NCBI GenBank assembly: GCA_028564705.1
Contig: JAPXFQ010000798.1
Coordinates: 351,001 to 415,000, forward strand
Length of the DNA: 64,000 nucleotides
Direction: 5' to 3'
Origin: Apricaphanius iberus
Taxonomy: Eukaryota > Chordata > Actinopteri > Cyprinodontiformes > Aphaniidae
The notes under the pieces were generated by a model. The model was not told the origin of the DNA and did no database searches. It saw only the letters and a list, made by a program, of their open reading frames with translations. Both the position numbers and the translations under genes were made by a program. This document shows positions 41,001-53,000 of the stretch, in pieces; position 1 is the first letter of the stretch; each line of letters starts with the position of its first letter.

Positions 41001-44000
41001 GTATTTTTGAATTGAATTGAAAACATTCACTGGTTTCGTTGGGAGCAGTGGTGGTCATCTAACAGCTGCTGGGAGGAAGGAGCTACGCTAACGTTCCTTC
41101 AGGAAGGCACTCCATCAGCTGCTGTGGTCAACAGCATTACACATCAGAGGGTGGGCCTCTAGTTTGACTAATCATTTTCATCCTCCGTGTGTCAATAAAA
41201 CTGGACCAACGTATTAAAACTCTAAAATAGTCTTTCTATAAACACAACCGAGAGCTGAAAGTGAACTTAGTCTAATCGTTTGGGTTTGCTTTACTAGCGA
41301 AGGAACATGTGAAGAGATGAGGGAGGAGGAAGAGATAAGGATTAGTTGTTAGTGAGGAATTCCAGCCAGAGCCGGTACATGCAGGAACTGAGACATGAAG
41401 ACCCACCCTATACGCCTCACTGCTATGGGAAATGGCAGCAGGTCAACAGATCCACATAAACATCAAACTCTGTTTGTTCACATTACTATGGATGGAAATG
41501 AAATAAAGTGACAGATTTTTAGAAGATCTCACATGGAGTGGAAGATTAGCTCATCCCAGCCTGCAGACGGAGCAACAAGTAAAAAATCCTGCTCAGGACC
41601 CAAAGCTCTGCAGCCAATCGGTGTCTGCAGAGACAGCTGCTCCGTCTGAAGATCAGTAGAACATATCTGTTCTAGAAGGTCAAAGGGTCAGGGGTCAGTC
41701 CAGAGGACCATCTCACCAGTTTGCTTTCGCATCTGTAAGACACAGCTATAATATCCATAAACAGATTTACCAGTTTTACCATAAAGTTTCAGAGATCCTG
41801 CCTTGCTCTTGAATCCACCCACCATGAAGCTCTGTAGCCTCCAGCCATACGGTGCGTTCCCACCGAACAAGTATGAAGCGTTGTGACCGTCAGGTTTACA
41901 TGTAAAGCTAACGGAGGCCAGTTTACGCGCGTCAGGAAGTTCCACGTCACATCAGAAGCAGATTTGTGTCACAAAAATGCTTTTCTGCCCAATTTGCACG
42001 CCAGATTAGGACAAATGAGGGGTTTGACGCAGGTCAGAAAATACGCACGCCATGTGTTGGATTTTGTGCTTTCTCCTGTGACCAGCGTTTTCACGTCTGC
42101 CACTGAAGCTGAAAATTCTAAACTTTGGCATCAATTTGCACCACATCAACCAATCAGAAGCCTGGTGACGGGGTGTCAGTGATGCTATGACTGACATGGA
42201 GTCACAGCATCAGCATGACATGGAAGAAATACTGATAACTACAGTGGCTAATCACCCCGAGCTACATGTCACCAGCTGGTTTCTATACAGAGACAGGAAA
42301 AAAAATTAAATATGAAGAAGGTAAATTATTTAGAGAGGAAAGCTCCTAATATGTTTGTTGGTCGCTCTTAAAAGAGCCATTGTTGGTGCAAAGGCCCCAC
42401 TCCTTTCACCGAAAATAAGCCATGAACAGCCACCTCTCCCAGAGAGCCTCTCTGGAGGACTTAATAGCCGCAACATGACCCAGGCCTAGCTATGGTTTCA
42501 TTACAGCCCATCCCGCTCAGCTACTTTTACTAAACGCAGACAGATGAACGGCCACTCAGCATAGTAGTTGGTGTCCTGGCGAGCGAAGCTTGGATCTACG
42601 CAGAACAACAGCTCATCAAACTGCACAGGCAGGCTTGGTTCTCTGACATGACGAGGGGTTGGGAAATGGATCGATCCGCCGCCGCTTGACTGGTTCGTTA
42701 GATCGCCGATCCCCGCATTAGCAGAAACAGCTCAACGAGGCCAGGCAGAACACGTAACGCAGTCAGCTCAGGACCAAAGCCCTCCGGCAGCTGCAGCAGC
42801 ACCCGGAGGTTCGGGAGGAGAAGGGGGCCAGTAGACTGCTACGGAGCGGTCTGGGTCCTCCCACAAGTTGTGTGTAGATGAGCATCATGTCTAGAGTAGA
42901 TGGGCATCATGTCTAGAGTAGATGGGCATCATGTCTAGAGTAGATGGGCATCATGTCTAGAGTAGATGGGAATCATGTCTAGAGTAGATGGGCATCATGT
43001 CTAGAGTAGATGGGCATCATGTCTAGAGTAGATGGGAATCCTGTCTAGAGTAGATGGGAATCATGTCTAGAGTAGATGGGCATCATGTCTAGAGTAGATG
43101 GGAATCATGTCTAAAGTAGATGGGCATCATGTCTAGAGTAGATGGGCATCATGTCTAGAGTAGATGGGCATCATGTCTAGAGTAGATGGGCATCATGTCT
43201 AAAGTAGATGGGAATCATGTCTAGAGTAGATGGGCATCATGTCTAGAGTAGATGGGAATCATGTTAAGTAGATGGGCATCATGTCTAGAGTAGATGGGAT
43301 CATGTTAGAGTAGATGATCATGCAAAAAACAAAAAATCAGCTAGATAGATGGGAATCATGTTAGAGTAGATGGGCATCATGTCTAGAGTAGATGGGATCA
43401 TGTCTAGAGTAGATGGGATCATGTCTAGAGTAGATGGGCATCATGTCTAGAGTAGATGGGAATCATGTCTAGAGTAGATGGGCATCATGTCTAGAGTAGA
43501 TGGGAATCATGTCTAGAGTAGATGGGCATCATGTCTAGAGTAGATGGGAATCATGTCTAGAGTAGATGGGCATCATGTCTAGAGTAGATGGGCATCATGT
43601 CTAGAGTAGATGGGAATCATGTCTAGAGTAGATGGGCATCATGTCTAGAGTAGATGGGAATCATGTCTAGAGTAGATGGGCATCATGTCTAGAGTAGATG
43701 GGCATCATGTCTAGAGTAGATGGGAATCATGTCTAGAGTAGATGGGCATCATGTCTAGAGTAGATGGGCATCATGTCTAGAGTAGATGGGCATCATGTCT
43801 AGAGTAGATGGGAATCATGTCTAGAGTAGATGGGCATCATGTCTAGAGTAGATGGGCATCATGTCTAGAGTAGATGGGAATCATGTCTAGAGTAGATGGG
43901 CATCATGTCTAGAGTAGATGGGCATCATGTCTAGAGTAGATGGGAATCATGTCTAGAGTAGATGGGCATCATGTCTAGAGTAGATGGGAATCATGTCTAG

Positions 44001-47000
44001 AGTAGATGGGCATCATGTCTAAAGTAGATGGGAATCATGTCTAGAGTAGATGGGCATCATGTCTAGAGTAGATGGGAATCATGTCTAGAGTAGATGGGCA
44101 TCATGTCTAGAGTAGATGGGAATCATGTCTAGAGTAGATGGGAATCATGTCTAGAGTAGATGGGCATCATGTCTAGAGTAGATGGGCATCATGTCTAGAG
44201 TAGATGGGCATCAGGGCATCATGTCTAGAGTAGATGGGCATATGTCTAGAGTAGATGGGCCATCATGTCCTAGAGTAGATGGGAATCATGTCTAAGAATC
44301 ACAAAAAGAAAGGGCCCATGTCTAGAGTAGATGGGCATCATGTCTAGAGTAGATGGGAATCATGTCTAAAGTAGATGGGAATCATGTCTAGAGTAGATTG
44401 GCATCATGTCTAGAGTAGATGGGCATCATGTCTAGAGTAGATGGGAATCATGTCCTGAAAGTAGATGGGCATCATGTCTAGAGTAGATGGTGAATCATGT
44501 CTAAGTAGATGGGCACATGTCTAGAGTAGATGGGCATCATGTCTAGAGTAGATGGGCATCATGTCTAGAGTAGATGGGCATCATGTCTAGAGTAGATGGG
44601 AATCATGTCTAGAGTAGATGGGCATCATGTCTAGAGTAGATGGGAATCATGTCTAGAGTAGATGGGCATCATGTCTAGAGTAGATGGGCATCATGTCTAG
44701 AGTAGATGGGAATCATGTCTAGAGTAGATGGGCATCATGTCTAGAGTAGATGGGAATCATGTCTAGAGTAGATGGGCATCATGTCTAGAGTAGATGGGCA
44801 TCATGTCTAGAGTAGATGGGAATCATGTCTAGAGTAGATGGGCATCATGTCTAGAGTAGATGGGAATCATGTCTAGAGTAGATGGGCATCATGTCTAGAG
44901 TAGATGGGCATCATGTCTAGAGTAGATGGGAATCATGTCTAGAGTAGATGGGCATCATGTCTAGAGTAGATGGGCATCATGTCTAGAGTAGATGGGAATC
45001 ATGTCTAGAGTAGATGGGAATCATGTCTAGATGGGAATCATGTCTAGAGTAGATGGGCATCATGTCTAGAGTAGATGGGCATCATGTCTAAAGTAGATGG
45101 GAATCATGTCTATATGGAATCAGTCTAGAGTAGATGGGCAATCATGTCTAGAGTAGATGGGCATCATGTCTAGAGTAGATGGCATCATGTCTAGAGTAGA
45201 TGGGAATCATGTCTAGAGTAGATGGGCATCATGTCTAGAGTAGATGGGCATCATGTCTAGAGTAGAAGGGCATCATGTCTAGAGTAGATGGGAATCATGT
45301 CTAGAGTAGATGGGAATCATGTCTAGAGTAGATGGGAATCATGTCTAGAGTAGATGGGAATCATGTCTAGAGTAGATGGGCATCATGTCTAGAGTAGATG
45401 GGCATCATGTCTAGAGTAGATGGGCATCATGTCTAGAGTAGATGGGCATCATGTCTAAAGTAGATGGGAATCATGTCTAGAGTAGATGGGAATCATGTCT
45501 AGAGTACATGGGAATCATGTCTAGAGTAGTTGGGAATCATGTCTAGAGTAGATGGGAATCAATGGGTGATTGCGACGCAAATCTGCTTCTACAGGACGTG
45601 GGACCCCCTGACGTGCATTAGCATTAGTAACAAAGCTGGTCAAGCTCCTTAACACCAGAAAAGCCCCTGGTCCAGACAATGGGTCTCCTTCAACCCTTAG
45701 ATACTGTGCCAGTGAGCTAGCTCCAGTTTTTGCCACCATCTTCAACTCCTCACTTCAGGCATGTCACATACCCGCCTGTCTCAAGATATCCACTATAGTT
45801 CCTGTACCCAAGAAGTCAAGGATCACTGGTCTTACTGACTACAAACCTGTTGCTCTGACATCTGTGGTCATGAAGACATTTGAGCGCCTGGTTCTCTCCA
45901 GACTCAAATCCATCACAGCTCCTCTCCTAGACCCCCTGCAGTTCGCCCACAGAGCTAATCAGTCCATTGACGATGCAATCAACATAGTTCTTCACCTCAT
46001 CTTAAAACATCTGGGGTCTCATTTATAAACGTTGCGTACGCAGAAAACGGGGCCTGAAACTGGTGTACGCCACTTTCAAAGCAAAAGTTGTGATTTATAA
46101 AAAACATACTTGACGGGAAAATGTGCGCACCTGTACGCCAACTCTGACCCGTGCGTACGGACATTTTGGAGACGAGGGAATCGACGACGCAGTCTGTGAG
46201 GTGGTGAACTGCAGCCAGACTGCATATTACTCCTCTCACACATATCATTTCAACTCACAGCAAACATTAATGATGGATCATTGTTATTATAAACATCTAA
46301 ACCAGCAATGATATCTGTATTGTAGCTTAGCAGTGAGCTATAGCTCTTCTAAAAACATTTTTCAATATTAAAATAGATACATAAAATGTATCTCAAAACC
46401 TTAAACTCAGATAAAAGGGCCGGGTGTGTGTGCCAATTAATAAATTGAATCATCTGCCGTCCCTGAGCACAATAATGCCTGCAGTCTTGGATGGGATCAT
46501 TAAGATGAGCAGGCGATACATCACGTTTCCATATACTGTGGGGGAGCAGGCCGAAATTAAGATGCAATTTACAGCAATGTCCGGGTTCCCAAACATAATC
46601 GGCGCAATTGACTGCATCCATATTACTACAAGGGCCCCGTCCGAGGAAATTCCCCTCCCTCCTGGCGTACCCCCTCCCCAGCATGAGAACCCCGACCTAC
46701 AGCCGCCTCCTCCTCGACAGGAAGCCTTCACCCAGGGAGCAAGGATCGGCCAGGATGTAAAATTTTTATTGTATCATTTAAGGTAGCAATGTGTCAGCTC
46801 GGGTCTACACGTACCCCCTCCAGTAGCAGACCCACTCTGGTGGTGTGAGGCAAGTATTTTTTTTTACCCCTCAACTTTGAGGTCCGACCACTTTTTTATT
46901 TCGGGTACCATCCTGTCAGTTGCGCTGACAGTCTGCACTGCAGACGCCACATGCTGCCACTCACAGTTCTTCCTTTTATTTGTGACACCGCTGCTGTGTC

Positions 47001-50000
47001 CACCAAATAAAATGTCTCTTCTAGCCTCCACTTCACCCACTAGCACTTCAATCAACGTCTCTGTAAAGTTTCTCTTCTTGTTTGTCTTTTGTTGTTCCCA
47101 TATTTCCCCTCTTCTTCATATGCATCAATATTCATGTCCTGCTTTGCATTGACCTTTTATAGCCAGATTTGGGCGTGTTCAGGGCGGGATATGAGTCAAA
47201 TTCACGTGCGCAAACTTCCAAGAAAACCGTGATTTATAAAGGGGAATTGCTTACAACTGTGCGTAGGCATGGTTTTTTAAATCAGAAATCGTTTTGGTGT
47301 ACGCAAACTTTTTGTTTTGGTCGTACGTACACTTTTAGTAGGGATTCTACGCAATGTTTTATAAATGAGACCCCTGGACTCCCTGGGAACCTACGCCAGG
47401 ATCTTGTTCGTAAATTCAGCTCCGCCTTCAATACCATCCTACCAGACCTTCTCCAAGGCAAGCCCTGCCGAATGAACGTACCTGATCCGATCTACAGGTG
47501 GATCCCTGACTTCCTGACAGACACCTCCAGGTCACTAGGAAGGAGGCTCCAGTCCATCTGGAGCAGAACCTCTCGCCATAAGAACAGTTTATTGCCCTCT
47601 GCTGTTGGGCTAATGAAAAATAATCATAAGTTTGCTCCCATTACCCAGTTTGCTTAAACAATAAGAACAGTGTTCTACCTTAGACATCTACTGTCTGAAC
47701 TTGTACGTAGAACTTCCTGTCTAATTCAACTTTTTTCGGTTCTCAAAGACAATTTCCTGATGTCGTCATTGCTCAACGTCTGGCAATAAAGTCCATTCTG
47801 ATTCTGATTCTCCATTGTCTTTACATGTTAACCTGACACCCACAATACTTCATAGGCATTCAGTGTAAATGCACTGTAAAGGTATAGTATGTAATATTAA
47901 CTAGGGCTGCAGCTATCGATTCTTTTTGTAATCGATTAATCTAGCACTTTATCAATACGATTACTCGATTGATCTGATCATTTTTTAAAGCTTTTAAATA
48001 ACCAAAACAAATCATGCATAACGAAAAATTTTGGGGCTGTAAAATGATCAAGCATGTTCCTTTTATCTCTCAAAAAAATAGAGAACTCCAACTCCAATAT
48101 TTGGCTCCAAAACTAAGCCCATTTACAGTATTTATTTATTTATTTACTTGACAAAACAACAGTCAACAGCAATAATGTAAGTTAATAAACTAAATGGTCC
48201 ATCCACTTTTTTGTGAAAAGTTGTAATGTTTTTGTGATTTTCTTCTTCGCCAGTCACTTATATTGTTTGAAAAGCAAGCAGTTTGATACGGCATTGTCAC
48301 ATATACCTTAGCAAAATAAAATGACTGAATGTCCTTTTTAACAGTTGAAAAATCTAAAATATGACCAACTCAGATTGCTCCCCACTAGTAGAACATCTCT
48401 GCTTTTATTTTGGTGCTACAGTCTCAGACCCACCCTGGGCCCCTTTAGCCCCACTTTATTCACCTCCTGGATACGCCCCTGCTCATGAGCGACATAGAGT
48501 TACTCTCTATGAGCGAGTAACTCGTTTTTTGGAAACGAGTTACTCGACGAATCGTTGCAGCCCTAATATTAACATCTTGTGGTCAAACTGGAGTAATGCA
48601 GTCCATGAAGAAAGTGACCTCCTCCCCTCAGTGAATTTCATGGTGAGTTGCCAGTTACTGGTGAGTAAGAAGATACACAATGACAAGGAAGGATGAGTTA
48701 TACACAGTAACCTGATACATTGATAATTACAGCTCAGCGCAATATCGAGTTGGCTATATTTTAATCCTAGCATTGTTAGCTCAACTTTAGCCTTTAGCAC
48801 GGTCGGTATCACAGTTAGATCGTATCTCTATCAAAGTACAAAAATGGCTGACTGGGGGAGTGGAAGGCTCTACGACCTGAAATTACAGCTCTACTTTATA
48901 TGGACCATAACCGAATAATTTAGATGTACAAAGGAAGACTTTAAAAGCATAATATGTCTACTTTGAGCATGATAAGACATGAGAGGACATCCCAACTATG
49001 GACCAGGAGAACCAGTCATACCAGCTGAGAAGAGTGGCCAAAAAGAAATAATTTCTGTCTGGTTTATGGAGAGAGACATAAGTATGGAGTCTGATGTAGA
49101 ATACAGAGAGGCTGAGGGTTGAGCCTGTTTATAAGACATGGTCCTGGCTGCCTTCAGCTGAGAGGAGGAAGAGGAAGGAAGAGGAGTGGCTTTGGACCAG
49201 GCTGATGCAGCTGATAACAGAGAGCAGCAGATAGGATTTCATTCAAGTGTAAGAGTAGACAGCTCTCTGAACAAAGTACGCCTGGAGGAAGAGCAAAGAT
49301 CCTCCTCATCTTCACCGCTGCCTTCTTCAGCCACACTAGAGGGGACGTGGAGCCAATTACCCATAATCCCTCTGATTACTTATGGAATCTGAAAGATTGC
49401 AGAAAGTAATCTGAGTGGTTAGGGTTTCGGGATAATGAACTGTAGTGAAGTAATGCATGAAACGTTTTAGAGCTCTTCTACTATCCCCAAGGCCTCTTGG
49501 AGAAAACAGGAAGCAGGATATCTAAAGTAGCTACAGAAGCACGCTGCCTGGAGCGTTTCCATTCACATGACACTAAAGGGAGGAAAAGAGAATCATCATC
49601 AAGTCATACGGACACTGCAAACATTCCAAGACACAAGAGAGTTATTCATCTGTAGGAGAAGAGAAGTGAAGTTAAGGTCCATCCAGAGATCTGATTGGTG
49701 GAGGGTTGATTGGTGCAGCTGAAGTGACCAGTGCATGATGGAGCATTAATATTGTGTTTCTTATGACTGAACAACGCTCTGTTGAGCTCCAGCTACTTCC
49801 CACAGACACACCCACAGGTACGCATCAGTACTCAACCTGCTCAGGGCTGGATGATATCACCTCACATCAATATCCTGATAAATGGAGCAGTTCACCTCCA
49901 TGAGGAGCCTAAGGCTCCTCCCCTTCCTGTCGGCCAGTTGGTCCTCTGGCTAACAAAATAATGAATGGAAGTCAATGTAGCGATAAAAGTTATTTTCTGG

Positions 50001-53000
50001 TCCACTTTGTCTTACGTCCTGAATCATAACATATGTTGTACCTCAGTTTAAATGATAACTAATGATGTACATTTTGACTGTTGGTCCAGTGGTTTGGGAT
50101 TTATTAGATTGTAAAAATTTGCATTTAAAATTCCTACAAATCAGAAGTCGCATATATGACGCCATTTGGTTAACAGGAGCTAGCACTAGCTATAGCACGT
50201 AAAACCTTCACCTAGAGCTTGTAGAGCTTCTCCTCCATGCTGGCTCTCACTCCACTGACTGCTTTATCCCCAACATAGCTGCTACTTTCCACATGCTCAG
50301 ATTTATAGAGGTTTTCTCCGTGTTTAATGCTCCTTTCTTTATCCTGGAGGTTAAAACCCTCACTCTCCTTCTTCTTCTGCAGTTGTAGTCCGCTAAACGT
50401 TTTTACAGAAAACCTAAAGTAATTCCTGCATCAAAAGTCCTTAAAATTCACGGACATCATATGTTGGATCCACGGCGCATTTCAAACTGGATCAGAAAAT
50501 AACTTTTAGCGCTACATTGACTCCAATTAATTTTTTTTAAGCAGTAGGGGACCCATGGACTGGAAGTAGAAGGGCGGGGCTTATGCTCCCCATAATGACA
50601 AATGGACTATAACTATCCAACACCGAAAACCAAAAGTTGTTTCTCTAGATGGCGCTGTAGCTCCTCTTCGTCTTTGACCAGCTCTACCCCGTCCATCCCC
50701 CTCCCTCCAATATTCAATGTCCCATCAACACCTCATTTTCATACTGTGTATGAAAATCTAATGGACACTTTAGGAGAGAGCCTTCTGGCTGCATGGCTAG
50801 GCTGGAAATTTTGAACGTTTACAACCTGGGTTTTTTGTATGACTAATTTTGGCATCAAAATAAGCCTTCCAATCCAGGTAGTAGGCCAGTGTAACAGTCA
50901 ATATATAGCTTCAATCATCCTTATAATTCAGGGTTTGATTCCCTCCTTTCTGTATTTCTAACAGTCTAGTTTAAAATCACTACAGGGAGGAGACGATCAT
51001 CTGCTAACCAGATCAGGTTTCTGTGTGGATCTCCCTTTATTTCAGTAGCTAATCCTGACCTTAACTACTTCTACTACTAACACTTTATTCCTTCAAGGTG
51101 TTGGGTCACACACACAGCCATCAGGTGGCGCTAATCTGCACTCTAGCCCCACAGCCAGCCAGAGCCAGGAGCCCCACGCTGCTAGGCCGCTAATCCACGT
51201 CAACCACGGAGCAAATCGGAACTTAACTGTTCATAAGGTCTGTTTGAGCAGAGGCAAATTAGTTAGGATAACTAATTTTTATGTTTTTTTTCTTTTTTAT
51301 TGTTATTGTTTCATCTGTATGCTTAAGTAATACAGGCCTCCCGGCCTGAAGTTTTAATCAGTGTTTTTAAAAGACTTTTCCCGACCAAGAGTCCTTTTAA
51401 ACCCTGCAATCTGAGCTACTCAATCAAACAGGAGTTTTCCATTCTTTGTTTAATGTTTAATAAATGTATTTGAGCTCCTCCAATGAATCACGTATGTTAC
51501 ATGGAGCTAAAGCTAAGATTAACCCACGTGTCAGGTCCTGGTCGCCTCAATGAATAAACAATCAGGTGTTTAAATAAAGATCAGTTCAGAGAAGATTAAG
51601 AACAGAAGCTATTAGCCGTGTTTGAAACTCCTTTTTGTATCAAAATATTGAAATTAGATTGTTTACTGCCCTAATCAATCCAAACAGAATTCATTTTCCA
51701 AAGACAAATGACTTCTTATCCAGATAACTTTAAACAAAAATGTCTTGATCCAAAGAATGTTTAATTTTCCTTACATTGTTTTATTGGTTTACACATAAAT
51801 CAATCGTGCTAAATTAGTTCAAACTAATTACAATTGGTAAACTAATTAAAATTTTAATTCCAGCATGTCCAAATCAAGCTGTGGTTCTTATAGCATCCAG
51901 ATTCCTCCGAGCACAAATGAGAATTCATGTTTTCTGTCTTTCGTTCTTTATTTAACAGGCTCCTCTCCTTCCTTTTTGATAAAGCTTAGCTCCTACTACT
52001 CTCCAGATGTATTTTCTGCTGTTATTTCAACTGTTAACCCAGTTTTCTCACAGTGTTTTTCTCTCCATAGAAGCTCCACCTGATCTGGTATCCTGTTCAG
52101 CTACAACGCCCCCTGCTGGATTGGGAGTGTTGACTCAGATGATGCTCCCAGTGACCAAACATCCTCCATGTCCTGTTATCAACTTTTTACTTTCTTTAAT
52201 ATAGAAAGTACTCTTCCATCAGTTCCTTTTGTTCTTGCTGTCTCTTCTCAGACCCCTAGACGGTTGTGGCAGATGACCGCCTGTACTGATCCAGGTTCTG
52301 GTTCTGCTGGAGGTTTCTTCCTGTTAAAGGGGAGTTTTTCCTCTCCACAGGCCCTATGTATGAGGGGTTACTAAGTATGAGGTGTTACTGTGAAGTCAAC
52401 AACACAACCAAGGTGACTGTCTACCGTGTCTGCATGTTGGTCCAGAAGGAGTGAATACTGTCAGTTAATCTGCTGGGATCCCTTAGATAGGAAACTATTG
52501 ACCCGATTGGAATAATGAACTCAAGGATTAATTACCAGTCGAATGTATGGATGATTGAATTAAATGACTTTTCTTATAAAGTGCCTAGAGATGATGTGTT
52601 TTGTGAATTGGCACAATACAAATAAACTGAATGTTTATCAAAATTGATGTTTAAATATCATGTTTTATAAACCTTTAACATTCATTTCACCAGGTTTATG
52701 TGATGACTAGAGGTTCAATCTGGCTCTATATCAACTAGAAACGTCCAGAAGCTGATTAGTCGCTTAGAGAGGTTTACAGCAGACCAGCCAACAGAGATGT
52801 GGCTCTCGCTGCTCCCTGCACTAAACCAGAACAAGAAAACAGGCCGGCTTCCTGTAGAACTGTGGCTAGAGTTCTTCAGCACGTAGAGCCTACAGAGGAT
52901 GAATGTGCTAAAGCTGCCTCTCATAACTCAACTGGCTGCTGAAGAAAACCAAACATTTCCCCATATCTCCCAGGCTGGAGTGGACTGGTACCAGTTCTCT

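Larger units (their letters stand above)
46014..47373 (+). mobile_element. PIF/Harbinger transposon with perfect 3-bp duplication
   Basis: Terminal inverted repeats GGGTCTCATTTATAAA (left; right end is its exact reverse complement) flanked by CTG on both sides (46011-46013, 47374-47376). Excising it restores the host LINE reading ...CATCTGGACTCC.... The two genes face each other: transposase remnant on +, Myb-like protein on -. It is 1,360 bp, much shorter than autonomous copies, so it is internally deleted. TIR identity and exact duplication suggest a fairly recent insertion. Confidence 0.85.

Noticed and set aside
42873..45562. CRISPR array
   Set aside because: The units are head-to-tail with no spacers, in a vertebrate intron.
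45521..45745. Open frame at the right edge of the minisatellite
   Set aside because: It starts in satellite units and runs antisense through LINE reverse-transcriptase sequence.
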